64,000 nucleotides of DNA from Eutrigla gurnardus (taxonomy: Eukaryota > Chordata > Actinopteri > Perciformes > Triglidae). The position numbers and the translations under genes are program-made. The notes under the pieces are model-generated. The model saw only the letters and a program-made list of their open reading frames with translations. It had not been told where the DNA came from and made no database searches. Position 1 is the first letter of the stretch. The number at the start of each line of letters is the position of its first letter. The stretch covers positions 4,759,875 to 4,823,874 of the forward strand of contig OY741285.1 in assembly GCA_963514095.1 (NCBI GenBank). Reading direction: 5' to 3'. Shown here in pieces: positions 26,835 to 58,510 of the stretch.

Positions 26835-27655
26835 ACGTTTCATCCACATTTTCAAACCCAGGAGAAGACAGACAAGAGCTACGAAACCATGCAGAAGCAG
26901 GAGTCGATAGTCAGCCGCCTGATGAAATCTTTTCAGATGCAGGAGCTGCAGATCCAACGGAGGGACAATGAAATCCTGCAACTCAGGAAAGACATGGAGG
27001 GTCTGTCTCACAGAGAACACGAACCTGCTTGTGAGAAAACAGGATGAATTCCTGCAGAGTTCAACCTCTTTCAGCGTTGCATCTTCAAGATGCAACACTC
27101 TGAAAAGGACCTGGCCAAGTCCCAGCAGAGCTCAGAGACAAGAATCCTCCTGCTGGAGACAAAAGTCCAACAGATGGAGGACGAGAAAAAGGAACTGGAA
27201 AACACGTTCCAAAAGGAGCTGTCCAAGAATGAAATGTTGACAACAAAGCTACACAAGGAGGAGGAGGAGAACAAACACCTGGTCCAGACAGTCCAGAGCT
27301 TGGAGACATTGGTCGAACAGATTCACAGCATTCAGGGGAAATCAATGGACAGGCTCACAAAGGCCCTGGCCAACGAAGGACAACAGGATCCTGGAGAAGC
27401 TCTGTCTGTACATGAAGAAGAAGAGGAGAGGAATCTTCTTCTTCAGGACAAAGAACCAGGACGAGCAGGCAGTGCTGCAGAAGATGAAGGACAAGATGCA
27501 CGAGAAGGAGAAGAAGAAGGAAGCCAAGCGGGAGAAGGAGGAGAAAAAACGTGAGGAGAAGCAGAAGAAGAAGGGTTTCTTGAGCTTCAGATGCACAGAA
27601 CAAAGAGGCATGACGGCCACAAAAAGGTGGAGGAGGCTGCTGATTATTCAACTTA
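26835..27655 (+). pseudogene. Coiled-coil protein gene copy 2, frame-broken
   Basis: Paralogue of the relic at 19430-20927. The segment A homologue (26835-27065) is fused almost directly to the segment B homologue (27090-27655), with only about 25 bases of new sequence between them. It keeps GAG where copy 1 has the stop, but shifts frame near 27007 (SHREHEP instead of SQRLTEKT). It also lacks about 28 bases near 27375 that copy 1 has, which shifts the Lys/Glu-rich tail (27412 onward) out of frame. The coiled-coil phrases ETKVQQMEDEKKELE and LHKEEEENKHLVQTVQSLE remain intact. No domain of known function is seen. The copies break at different points but share a disrupted tail. That suggests decay after duplication, or an unrecognised intron near the tail. 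Confidence 0.5.
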
Positions 27656-27955
27656 GGTCGGACAGTAGCACCCTTCATCCATCTACCTCACCTCTGTCCT
27701 TCCTCACCTCCAACGTAAATATGCCTCCACCCATCCCTCTGTGTGGAGTTTGTATATTCTCCCTGTGTCTGCATGGGTTTTTTTTCCTGGTAGTCAGGTT
27801 TTCCCACTTAATCAAAAAAAAAAAATGCACATTAGGTAAAAGGTTTTTCTCCTTGTGCTCAGGTTTTCCTACAATATATATATACAATCTCCCCCGGCAG
27901 TCTCTCTGGACTACATGACTATTAGTAAGAGACAGTGGGCAGTCACAGTCAACTC

Positions 27956-30900
27956 TCACGTCTGTTTCCAATTCATAAAGATAATAACTAAAAACAGACT
28001 GACCACTGTCATATAGAAAATAAAGAAAACTCTGTTGACTTTTTGAGCTACTCTGGTCCAGTAGCCGGGCTTCTCCTCTTCCTTCCTGTCGCTGAGCAGC
28101 AGGGTCAGAGTTTTCTCCATGTCCCTCAGCTCATCTGAGAGCTTCTCCAAGGCGTGGTACTCCTCCATCAGTTTGCTGCTGCTGCCCTGTAAAAAAAAAA
28201 AGAAATGTTTTGAATGTTTGTACGAGTATGGATTGTAATATCAGCAGCTGATATTCATCGTGATTACCTCTTTGGCCACAGGCGGCGGTTGGGATGGAGT
28301 TTCACTCGTAGAACCGTCATAGATACGCACACATTCGTGCACCTCTGAAAGCACAGTTTTCCCCAAGTTTTAAATAATAGGATTAAGATGAACGTATGAA
28401 TTCAAAAATATATTACAAAACATTCCTACAGTACCAACATTGTTTGGTATAAAATGTACTGGCATTGGCATGTTGTAATTAAAGGTATTAATACTTTTGG
28501 AACAACTTATCTCTAAGCAAGGTCTAGCAACTCCTGAGGACTGTTAAGTTTTTCTTAAGGCTAATTTTGAACTTTTGAAAAGCTGATGCGACTCCGGGGC
28601 TTACCTCCGTGACAGTTGGCCTTGCCCTGTGAGTTACAGTCATCCCGCCGGATACGCTCTTTTGCTGCCTTGTTGTCTCGGGAGACCTGGGAGTCTTTCT
28701 CCATAAGATGCATCACGAATATCGTCTCCAGGAGGCTCAGCAGCATCAGAGCAAAAACCCCGATGCAGTAGAGCGCTGGGAGGGGAAGCAGCACGGTTAC
28801 TGGAGACGAAACACTCAGTCTAACAAAGGAACGACCCTGAGCTGCTTTACCTATGAGAGGAATCCTGTTGGACGCGGCAGGCAGGATTTCATTCAGAATG
28901 AGTTGCAGCACGGTGACGGCGAGCAACACGGTGACCTTGAAGCTGAGCTTCTCGCCGCCGTTGTCAGAGATCAGGAAGGAGGCCAAGTCCAGACACAAGA
29001 AGAACAGCACGGGGACCAGGAAGTTGACAATATAGAGGAGAGACCGCCTCTTCATGGTGATCTGTGAAATGATTGTTTGTGTCTGATGGTTGATAATCCC
29101 ACTTTAAATACTATGTAGTGCACAGCTTGCAACAACAATGTCATCTTCACTGATGTGATCATGTCTCAGTTGTTAAAAGAAGGTACAGTAGAAGAGTCAC
29201 TACACACAAATGTTGGTGTAAAAAGCAGTTAAATGGGGGGACAGAAGAGTTGCTGGTGGATTTGTATATTTTCAGATCAGATCAGTTTAAGAAGAAAAAG
29301 GATGGAAGAGCGAAAAAGAAAAAGAAGGTGGAAGAAAACAGTAAAGCAACAAAGTAAAGGTTGATGGAAGATGGAAGATGGAAGTGCAATAGATCTTTTT
29401 ATCCACGTACATCCCTTTTTGCTATACATACAGTGTAAATGACGATGTCTTGGCTCGCCATGTCACTGGCGTTGTTGGCTGTGACCGTCATGTTGATGAA
29501 CAGCCACTCGTACTGGGTCCGCATCACCTCGCGAGACCACTCCGTGGCTTCTGACGAGTTGTCGCTCGGCTGGAGCCGAATGTCCCGAGCTGAGGGCGGT
29601 AAAAAGAGATGCGTAAGACGGCGAGGAAGGAGAGGATGATACGTGGTGGAATCTGACCACATGTGTCCTTCAGTTACATTCTTCTGCACCCGCTTACAAA
29701 ATGAACATCAGTTCCCTCTCCACCCAAATAAGCATTCGGGTCACAATTGACTCAAGCGCTCACCAGTGTGTATGACGGACTTGAAGGAGAGGTTGCAGCT
29801 CTGTGTGTCGAAGGGGAATTTGTAAACGTGCATCCTGCAGGTGCTCACCAGCACCTGGTCGTTCTGGACTTCAACGTCCCCTTTGTCACTGATGGTGAGG
29901 TAAGGACTCGGGGGGGCTTTGTCCTTCTCTGTCCTGTGTGAGAACACACACGTGAACACATAGACGCAACTAGAGATGTCAACAAAGCACCAATACTCAG
30001 ATGGAATGTGTGTGTGTGTGTGTGTGTCACACCTACATTTCTTCAATAGTGAGATCTGGCTTCCACAAAGCTTCAGCGGGAAGAGAAATATTAGAAATTC
30101 CACAAAACTGTTTCGGATCCCAGGAAATGTATTCGTTACGCCACCTCTGCCGAGAGTCAAAGCGAGAAACAACACACAAATTACAAAAAATACAAATAAA
30201 ACAACAGAAGTTCAGTCTCCATCATGTAGTGGAAGAACTCACCATGACAGTCCAAACATAAGGGATGAATTTCTGCTCTTTCTCAACCTGTGAACAGAGA
30301 AATATGAGCCAAAGCAACACTTCAGACAAACTAGAAACCTCAGAAGCACAGTCTTATATCCCTCCGAAAATGAAATAAATTTGGAAATACAAATAGTGTA
30401 TTTTGGCTTAAGTCAAAACTGCAGTTACTGACGATACATCAGTCGCACAGCAGAGTTTATTGTTAACACATAAATCAAGGTATCAAAATACAAAGTTTGA
30501 GAATAGAGCAGCTGAAGGAACACATAATGCCTGTTCCCTTCAATCAAGCGTGTGTGTAACCACAGACTATATATCGGGCATCTAACCAACAACCCATTCA
30601 AAAGAAAAACCAATTAATTTCAAGATGATGGAACTAGAAGTACTATTCAAACAAAACTGAGAGAGTATCGGTAGTGGGCGTGGCCTATTCTGCCCAATCA
30701 AAACCAACGCTAATTGTCTTTGGAATATTTGACGACTGGAGCTTTAATCACTTACCACATCGAGAATGGCGTAAAGCGCCACTTCCAGGTAAACCCGCGT
30801 GGGACGCTTGTAGTTTCTAACAGGCCGGGTCATCGAATACAGCTCATTGTTCTTGGTCAGATTCAGGTGGTTCAAAACATCCTGATAACTGCAGTCACGC

Positions 30901-31566
30901 TCAGGCTGAACAGCACCTACAGCAGAAAGAGACGAGCAAACATGCTTTCACCTTTCTGTGGCTGCAGATTTACTGCACTTCAATTACGTGTAATTTAGAC
31001 GAAACGCACGTGTTTATGGATTCATTATCAGACATTAGCTCACACGTATCTGCAGTAACATCCAGGGCTTGTGGTCACTGAAAGGCCATTTTGAGATGGG
31101 CGTCGGCTGAACTGTGGGCATTTCATCTCATCAGTCCAATAATGATTTTTTAAATGTGAGCATGGTTGCTGTAATTTGAGTTCAAATGGGGCTCAGTCTG
31201 CTATTTATCAGCGAATAGATGTTGTTCTAATCAAGGCGCAATCCTATTATTTTAGAAAATAAATGACATTTTTAATACTGATATGCTTCCTTTGCTTCTT
31301 CTTGTTTATTTTTCTCCATATTATTTTTATGAAAGCACTCGTCTTTCATTCCTCCACTATGAACCCAAGTAGACACATGCACATTTACAAAACAAGCTTT
31401 CTGAGCTCAATATATTCCAAGTTTAAAAAGGACAACGTCTTTGAATTAAAATGCACAGGAAATGAGTTCATCTAACCTGCTGGCGATTTTACCCTGAACG
31501 CATCATGTCAAGCAATTGTCCAAACTTACCTGTGAGGAAGAGCAGGAAGACAAACCCGGCGAGCAT
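27956..31566 (-). CDS. Cys-loop receptor subunit 5 (5-HT3/ZACN-like)
   Basis: Ten exons: 31530-31566, 30756-30916, 30243-30287, 30037-30146, 29764-29933, 29432-29589, 28851-29061, 28605-28775, 28268-28344 and 27956-28186. They sum to 1371 nt (456 residues). Signal peptide is MLAGFVFLLFLTG. Exon 2 encodes the N-terminal helix region (DVLNHLNLTKNNELYSMTRP). The Cys-loop is CRMHVYKFPFDTQSC with FKSVIHT after it. M1 is YIVNFLVPVLFFLCLDL. M2 is NGGEKLSFKVTVLLAVTVLQ with Ser 2' and Glu 20'. The M3-M4 loop contains KANCHGEVHECVRIYDG, weaker in cysteines than receptors 3, 4 and 6. M4 is VFFIFYMTVVSLFLVIIFM and the C-terminus is NWKQT. The coiled-coil relic copy 2 lies about 300 bases downstream on the other strand. 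The frame is intact. Confidence 0.85.
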
Positions 31567-31667
31567 CTTGACTGCAACACCTGAGAATCCAAAGCCAGCG
31601 AGACGTCCGTGCAGTCACACTTGCATCCCCGTCCTCCCAGCGTCGTCTGGAAATGTCACTAAGTGTT

Positions 31668-31715
31668 GCGGTAATAATATCAATGCCTCATCCTGGAAGA
31701 GGGCCGGGCAAAGAA
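31668..31715 (-). promoter_or_regulatory. Conserved proximal upstream block, receptor 5
   Basis: The minus strand reads GCCCGGCCCTCTTCCAGG, ATGAGGCATTGATATTATTA, about 100-150 bases upstream of the ATG. It is the counterpart of the receptor 4 block and the best match to it in length, but the TATA-like position has become GATGAGG. Confidence 0.4.
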
Positions 31716-32320
31716 CGGGCAAAAACGGCAGATCATTTATGGTTTCTTTAAATAATCTCATTAATCTGACAGCCAGACGGCGGTCACTCCTGCAGTGGTT
31801 AACACATGATCCCTCAGTGGTCTTTCAGGAGGAACAAGAGCTTTTAGGGAGGGAAAAGAGGCAAAAGTGGGCTGTAATGATGTTTAATGGTAAATGTAAG
31901 TGGAGCTGGTGCAACAAACAAACATCTTGAATACACATCAAGGTGGAAAATACGTCCCAGTCCGTAACACTTAAACAAATAACAAATTATTGATGTCCTA
32001 ATTGATGATTAATGACCACATTCTGAATTGTCACTATAATCACGGTGTAAGGTTACAGGTTATAGAGTGCATTTACAGGCAAAAATTATCTTTTGTTTCA
32101 CATTTTAGAGCTAATTATCAGTTTTGAGTAATGGAATTTCTTTTGCAGCAAATTCAACGATAATTAATTGTTTTAATTGACTTCATTTGGATGAAAAAAT
32201 AGGTCATTTTGGCCTCCAAAGTGCACATATACATATACAAGTCCAACCCTGAATTTACCCTGAAGTATATAATAGTATACTTTCATTAACATGTGATTTG
32301 GTTGACCCTTTGGATCACAT

Positions 32321-32350
32321 AAGACCTTGAATGACCTTGAATGACCTTGA
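32321..32350 (-). promoter_or_regulatory. Three tandem TCAAGGTCA-type nuclear-receptor half-sites
   Basis: A 10-base unit (atgaccttga on the plus strand) is repeated three times. On the minus strand it gives TCAAGGTCA twice and TCAAGGTCT once, spaced exactly one helical turn apart. TCAAGGTCA is the established extended half-site of ERR and NR5A (SF-1/LRH-1) receptors. The site lies about 760 bases upstream of receptor 5. It could equally be part of an old repeat, so function is inference. Confidence 0.3.
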
Positions 32351-32428
32351 ATGATTGCATGTTTTTCTCCGGTTTTGGCAGCTTTCCTTCCGCAGTCCAA
32401 AGACATGCTCGACAATAACACACACAAA

Positions 32429-32429
<1 letters not shown>

Positions 32430-32464
<35 letters not shown>
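32430..32464. repeat. (CA)n microsatellite
   Basis: A CA run of about 35 bases in the receptor 5/6 intergenic region. Confidence 0.95.
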
Positions 32465-32466
<2 letters not shown>

Positions 32467-33379
32467 AATCTTTTCATGTTCTGTTTGTGCTCAAACCGCA
32501 CGCCATTTCACATTAATTATGAACTCAATTAATGGAGCTCCTCCTTTCACCACCCCAGGACAATCTCTGCTAATTATTGTGCGTAATAATAGTGTAAGCC
32601 TGTTGTGTGTACTCTAATTAAAGTGAGCACACAGTGAAATGTGTCTTCTGAGCAAACACAGCGTGCGTAGGGTCGGCAGATATCACTCATATCGGAGGTA
32701 TTAAATTACTTAACGTTCAACAGCTAGCTCGGAGTAAAGCTGATGCCCCGAAGAAGTGGCTTGACTTTTTTTTTTTTTAAATACTGAAATATGTTCAGAG
32801 CCATAGTGATCCCTCTAAATCTCATGAGCTTTGAGTTTAGAGTGCTATAGTTATACTGACAATGTATGAGTGATTAAATGTTCTTTATTGATTTGTTTAG
32901 CATTAGAATGTAAAGTTACTTTATTACTTAATTTTAGTTAAATTATTTATTTTGTTCTTTTTGCCTTTACTGGATCTGACAGTGATTAACAGGCCATCTG
33001 GTCTCATTCAGACCAGAGCTATTAAAGAAAAATGTGAAAATTCAGCGATTGGCCGAGTACAAAAAGTAGAGCTCACCACCTTGTGGCGGCACACAGACAC
33101 AGGCAGCGGCCGCCGTTAGGTCAGATCTGGAGCAAGAAGGCTGGACTACACCAAAAGTCGACTGTGACGTTCCCCGTCGGCCCTCCTTCTCTGTGTTACA
33201 GATTGTGGATAACGGTTAGTGTATTGATTTATAATTTAAGTGTAATATTTAGCTATTATAAGTGCCACACGAGAGCAATCAACCACCGAATGCAGAGCTT
33301 AGTGATTGTTGAATGTCACCAAATAAATTACTACATTTTAGGAATAAATGTTGACACTCAAAACAACATATATTAACCT

Positions 33380-33640
33380 TTAGCTGGGAGATCATAAACA
33401 TCAGGACACATCATCTGGGAACCATGAACGTATAAAATCGTATGCCGGCCCCTCCAGGAGATGTTGACTCTCACAAGATGAACGTGAACTTTTAGCTTGC
33501 TGGCGGTGCTATAGGGGATCATCGAAGGTATTAGGGTCCATCCTCTGGGGATCATGAATGTCTTTCTGGCAATATATATAACAGTTAGAGAGATTTCAGC
33601 CTGGAGCAAAGAGATGGACAGACGGACCAACAGCGTGGCT
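33380..33640. repeat. Dispersed teleost repeat fragment
   Basis: It contains gggagatcataaacatcagg, tcatctgggaaccatgaacg, ctctggggatcatgaatgtc and gagatttcagcctggagcaa. These are variants of the element also seen at about 25340-25445 and 52925-53135. No coding capacity. The family was not named with confidence. Confidence 0.55.
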
Positions 33641-34499
33641 ATAAAAAAAAAACAATATTGCATCCACTGTGACTCGACGTCGTTAAACAATAAAACGTGA
33701 AAGTCCTCAGGGGACTTTTTATTGGCAGCCTGACACGTTTTTTCTCCTCGTGTCAAACATCAGATCCTCCCGTCTGAGGACGTGTTGGAGGATATCAGGC
33801 CAGAGAGCACGGCTGTGATTGGTTTAAAGTGACAGATAAGGCGTGAGGTCAAAGTAGACGGAAACAGGACGGGAGGGAAAGATTTGATGTGAAATATTGC
33901 AGTGTAAAAAAAAAATGTGAGCGTCAGTGAGAACGTGAACTGGAGGCAATCAGTCTTACAACTCATCGTTGGATTAGATTATGTTTGTCTCCGTTTGTTT
34001 TGCACACATGATTTTGGGAGGCGGACGTGACCCCATCAGACCCAGCTGCACCCTCAACATCCAATCATATCAACCCTTTTTCTTTTTTACTGATGTATCT
34101 GCAGTTTAACCCACAATGATGACCTTTTAAATGCTGATTTAAAGCTCTCCAATGGATGGTGAGTGTTTTTATTCATTTAAAAACACTTTGAGGTCTTATT
34201 ATGTATTTATTTTAGCTACGAATTGATCAAGAATTCACATTTTATTATTATTATTTTCCTTTCTCTCTCCCTACACATGTTATACCATCAAATTCAAAGG
34301 CAATGCACTCAACTGTTTTCTTTTTCCATTACTAAATATAATAAATCTTTCATCAACAGTTAAAATCTCGGCACCACAAACCACATAAAACGAGATACTG
34401 TGAATACACGGCTACTGTGGTTTCTACTGGGAACTTTTTACATGACGTGTTGACATAAAGGTCCAATCCAAAAGTATTCCAAGGTGTTATTTTACATTT

Positions 34500-38410
<3,911 letters not shown>

Positions 38411-40515
38411 GTCTGCTGCCGTCAGTGTGCAGCCTCGAGGCGAGCGCTGATGTAAGAACCGGACCGAATCTGTGACGACGGCTCGGCTGAATGAATGACC
38501 CCTGCCTGGAATAAGAAACCCCTCCCATGGTGGACAGCAGGGATTGATGTTGTAATTGGTTAACAGAGGAGGGGGGGGCTATCAGAGGAGTACATCAGGC
38601 CTCGGTTTGACTCTCCATGCAGGCGAGATTGAAAGTCACAAATAATGAAACTAAGTGAAAGGCAGATGGAGAACTCGTCCATTTGAAGAGGAGCCGTAAT
38701 GTGAATTTACAGCTTGCTTCCAGCTTGTTTGACGCTGGTGACGAAAGGTTAGTGGGTGTAATTCTGCACTTGTTGGGGGGGGAACATACGTTTACTGTAA
38801 CACTGCCAACATGCCGTAATCAAATGAGAAGGCAAAATCCAATTAGAACAACGGAGTAATAGAATTATGAACACTGGCGCCATTTAAAACCACTCTCTCG
38901 TCAACATCCCGCTGACGAGCTCGACGCGGCCCGGCTGAGAATTAAAGCTCGTTTATTATTAATGTGAAACAAAATCACGCAGTTTGGATTCTGGAAAAAG
39001 GGTTTTGTGTTTTAATGGATTTCACACATTGGAGTGATGTCTCACACTAATGACTGTCCTCCTCATTTTGTCTCATCAACAGTCCCAAACCCAAAGATAT
39101 TAAATGTTTAGCCAATGATTTAAGGGCTTTGGAAAAAAAAACTCGATGGATGTGTATATTGCAAGCAACGTAAACACAACATTGACATATTAACACCTGA
39201 TGAATTTAAGACCAATATTCACTCTCCTTTTATGTCTGTTTTGGTCTCCACCAGCTAAATGCTGCGCTACGTACATCGTTTTCACCTTTTCAGCAGGAAA
39301 GCACCTGCTGAGGCCCAAAACCATGCTTATAAGAGCAGTGAACTAAATCTACTGTTAACATTTATTAGTGCATCTTTAAATAAAAATGAAACAAAATATC
39401 GCTGCTTTGTTTTTTCTTTTGGGCTTTATTTCTCTTTTAGTTTAGTTTTCTTTTTTAAATTTTGATTTTTAGACCTGGGGAAACAAGTGTGGTGAAAGTA
39501 ATGCTTGTGGAAAGAAGGGCTTCCCACATTTTACTGCTATAGAAGAAACATATGTGACGGAAACGGCAAATATAACGTATATAAAAAAGGGAGAAATGGC
39601 CTATGGAGAAAACCCAGTCAAATGCAAATAATGCAGATGAATATTTTAATTTCTTCTGGTGATTTCCAGTCTTGAGAAGTTATTTTTACTGGTGAAATAA
39701 ATACAAATTGAGCACTGTGCTGGGAAAATGCAGCAGAGCGGAAAATAATAATCACATAATTGGGGCGAGGAGTTTGAGCGAAGGTGACCATGTTAGGAAA
39801 AATCTCAGAGCAGCAACATAATCCTGCTCTGATTAATGAATCCTTCCCATAAAAAATAAATAAAAAATCAACAGGAAGTGACCTTTTAGTTGCAAAAACC
39901 TTTATTGTATGTTTGATGTTTGTCTTTGACATTTTTACTCATAGTTCTAGAAAAGTGGGGGTCTTGCGGATTCGGGACCCACTCCTTTTGATATCATACA
40001 GCGAGAGAACGGCTTCGTCTACACATTCGGACCGTGATCACGTGACTGTTTGCAGCTTGTATATATGAAGTGCAATCCTCTTGACCGTCAAGTAGGGAAA
40101 TAGGGAGCCAGCAACCGATACGTAACACTGCAGAAGGATCTGGTCCAGCTTTATGTGTGTGCAGTGATCCATCATCAAGTATTCTACTGGCCGGCTTAGA
40201 CTAACATGCTTACTCTACTTCCACCTCATGCACCGCCAAGAGTGTCGTCTAGGACACAGAAAATAGTGCATTTCCATTGATTTTGAATTATTCGCTATGT
40301 GAAGGCGCATGTGTGTGTGCGCCAGTGTGTAAACCTTTACAGATGTTTCACATATTTTCATCCACATTCTAGTAAACGACACAGTGTTTTGCAACAAATT
40401 AAAACACGGCAACGGAGAACGTCAACAACAGGTGAGCTATTCATTTAAGTTATGCAAAAACAAAAACAACTAAAAGCTTCACAAAAGGAAGAGGAAAAAG
40501 GGTCTCATCAGGATG

Positions 40516-40557
<42 letters not shown>

Positions 40558-41807
40558 GGAGGATGAACAATATGACAGTTAACCACGGTGTGGCCTAAAT
40601 ATCACGTTTAGGTTTTTAAATTCACTGTAGTGTTTTTTCACACAATAAATCCCTTTACAATGGCAAAAATTAAAATAAAAAAATAACAATTAAACACATT
40701 TAAATGCACAAATTTGAATGCAACAGGTCAGTGCAAACACAGTTTTTGTTTGAAATGCACATGAGCGTCCTCCTGCAGGAGGAAAGCAGGATTTATCTTT
40801 ATTGCTTGGTTGTACTTGTTGGTTTCCAGTTGCACTACGATAATACTGACATGCTAAGATGGAGCTGCAGAAGGAGAGGATGGCGATGTGTGTCCGTTTG
40901 CGTGTGTTTGGAGAACCAGTTCAGGGTTCAAAGTTCTTGTTTAATTCCAGTTTAGATGACGGTTTAAATGTCTCGTACATTCCCCTTCTGAGAGATCCAC
41001 GTTCATCGTCCTACATTCTCGGTAAAATGTCCTTTTTTCTCGTCGTTTTCAGTCCATTTCTGTTCATTTTGGCCGCCATTTTTTTTGGGCTATTTCGCCG
41101 CTTTACAAGTCCGACCGCTTCTGCATTCACATTCAGCAGCGGCTGTTTGAGAATCGTGGCGGGGATGAGAGGGAAAAACATCAGCAGAGGTCGAAAGCTG
41201 CATGCGAAGTTGAGACGGGAGCTCCGTGATCCGAAGAGAGCGAGAGAGTCAGCGAGTTTTAGTCCACTAAGATAAGGTAGTCCGGTGTGAGCTGACTTTT
41301 TAAATAGTGTCAGAAAAACTCGTTCAACATACAGTTTATAAGAGAGCAGAAGAAGTACGTTAGTTATAAATCAGATTGCCGATCACAGTAGCCCCTGACT
41401 GTTTGGCTGGTAATAGAGGAGAGGGAAGGAGCAGCATGTATTTTTCTAGAGATAGTGTCACGATACACAGCTCTCATTGGTTAGACCTAAAGGTAATAAA
41501 TAATAATGTAGCAGGAGGCTAATTAATCCCACAACAAGTAAGGTCACAGACAAAGAAAAGAAGAAAACATAAGACCTGTGATGCCCTCCCGTTCCTCTTC
41601 CCTCCTCTTTCTACTCCAGCAACACAATCAATCCAGGAAGTGTTCACACAGATGGAAAGGTGGAGGTGGAGGTGGGGGTGGGGGTTCCCTGCTCAGTGAG
41701 GACAGTATCCAGTGATGCAGCACTATGGCAGGGTAAGAAGTAAGAACTGACTCTGGACGGAGACGTCTGTGTGTTTGTGTGTGTGTGTGTGTGTGCGTTT
41801 TAGTGTG
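38411..41807. other. Intergenic gap between receptor 6 and rnf157
   Basis: No protein-coding gene is supported. Because rnf157 ends at 41808 on the minus strand, its 3' UTR should occupy the upper part of this stretch. A (TAA)n tract lies at 40514-40557, and a short (GT)n is at about 41776-41796. The plus-strand open frame at 40859-41275 has no recognisable domain and is antisense to the presumed UTR. I see nothing further. Confidence 0.4.
40514..40557. repeat. (TAA)n microsatellite
   Basis: About 44 bases of uninterrupted ATA/TAA trinucleotide repeat, probably within the rnf157 3' UTR or just beyond it. Confidence 0.95.
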
Positions 41808-57274
<15,467 letters not shown>

Positions 57275-58510
57275 TTCCAGTCAAGTGAAGACAACGCGGA
57301 TTAACGGGCATAACAGTCCAGCTTCGCTTCTGTTCCGTCCCCCCCTTTTTTTTTTTTTTTTATAAATGATTTTACTCGCTATCATTTAATCCGGTTCTCG
57401 CTGTCCCAGCGTCCATGTCTGTCGGGTGCGAGCCCCGCCGTGAATGTGACCGTCCTGGGGGATTAGTAGTTGTTCTCCAGTTGCTTATCCCTCCCCCTGG
57501 TCAGCGGCTCGGGGTTTTTTTTTTTTTTTTTAAGGCAGAAAAAGCCGCTGTAGTCCCTTTAAAAGCGCGGAGGTGCTCTCATGGTGCGCTGCAGTCAATC
57601 AGAGCGGATGAAAATGGAAGAAAAAAAATCTCCGCGGCTGATTTTACTGTACGGGCGAGTGAGCGGCTCTAAACAACAGCCGTGTAGTCGTCGACATCTT
57701 CCGGCCCCGCTGGATGTTGATCACACATCCCCGGTGCTTCTGGTTGTCGGATCCTGTCAAAGAGGTCTGAGGCTCCCCATGACGTCAGGCAGGAATAAAA
57801 ATCCGGGGCCGTGGTTTTTTTTGCGCAGTCCCCCTCTCTCACCAGCAGCAAGCTAGTGCCGACCCACTTTGTAACGTGACCTTCCTACGCCTAATGTGCG
57901 AGTGGCGCCGCTGACTGCAGTGCAGGGAGGACGGCTCTGTGGAATACAGCAAGCAAAAAAAAAAAAAAAACTACATTACCCGCTGGACATTAAAACCCGA
58001 ACGACAGGGCAGACTGGCGCTGCGATAAAAGCATTTTTTTCGCAACAAGTAGGAACAAAAAATAAAAACTGACGCAGCAATAATTGATAAACTGGGGAAA
58101 ACAACGCGTTAAGTTATGACAAACAGCTTGCAGGGTATTTTTTGATGACACTAAACGGAACAAAGGCAGAACAACGGTCCATTTCAATAAAGCCGCTAAG
58201 AGCGACTCCTCCTCGTCGACAGGGGGCAGTATAACGGTTACGGTTACGGAAGTGTACAGTTGAGCAGCCAATCGGAGCAGGCCAACGCGGGCGCAAAGAA
58301 AGGGGAAGGAAGCTTTATTGCCGCCATTTCACGTGAAAGTAACGGAGCGGGGACGACGATCAGTGTCGAACAATTGAAAGTAGTGAGGCGGAATTCGAAT
58401 CAAACACGTACATTGCGGATTCATAAGTTAGCAGCGAGCGTTTACTTTGCAGTTTGGGCCGAACTGGGTTCGACTTCGCTGGCGCGCTGCGTTGCTTGGA
58501 GACGAAGAAC
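57275..58510. promoter_or_regulatory. Divergent rnf157/srsf2 promoter region with full CRE
   Basis: The 1.2 kb between the two ATG codons is richer in G+C and CpG than its surroundings and should contain both transcription starts. A perfect palindromic CRE/ATF site (TGACGTCA) is at 57780-57787. Poly(T) runs at about 57347-57361 and 57514-57532 and a poly(A) run near 57956-57970 interrupt it. No convincing TATA box is seen; housekeeping promoters such as srsf2 usually lack one. The shared-promoter reading is inferred from head-to-head arrangement and composition. Confidence 0.55.

Larger units (their letters stand above)
31567..34499. other. Intergenic gap between receptors 5 and 6
   Basis: No gene is recognised. 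Contents seen: the receptor 5 upstream block (about 31670-31715), a triple TCAAGGTCA-like repeat (32321-32350), a (CA)n tract (32430-32464), a dispersed repeat (about 33380-33640), and the presumed receptor 6 3' UTR towards 34499. The rest is A+T-rich unique sequence. Open frames here, such as 31505-31930 on the plus strand, have no splice or homology support. Confidence 0.4.

Noticed and set aside
28708..29067. Plus-strand open frames opposite exon 7 and exon 8 of receptors (also at 15480, 22840 and 35504)
   Set aside because: They are shadows of the conserved minus-strand M1-M3 exons and recur in each copy for that reason.
31505..31930. Plus-strand open frame of 141 codons overlapping receptor 5 exon 1
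   Set aside because: It is the reverse of the receptor 5 signal exon and promoter; the minus-strand gene explains the sequence.
40859..41275. Plus-strand open frame of 138 codons
   Set aside because: No domain, no splice context and no recognisable similarity; it lies antisense to the probable rnf157 3' UTR.
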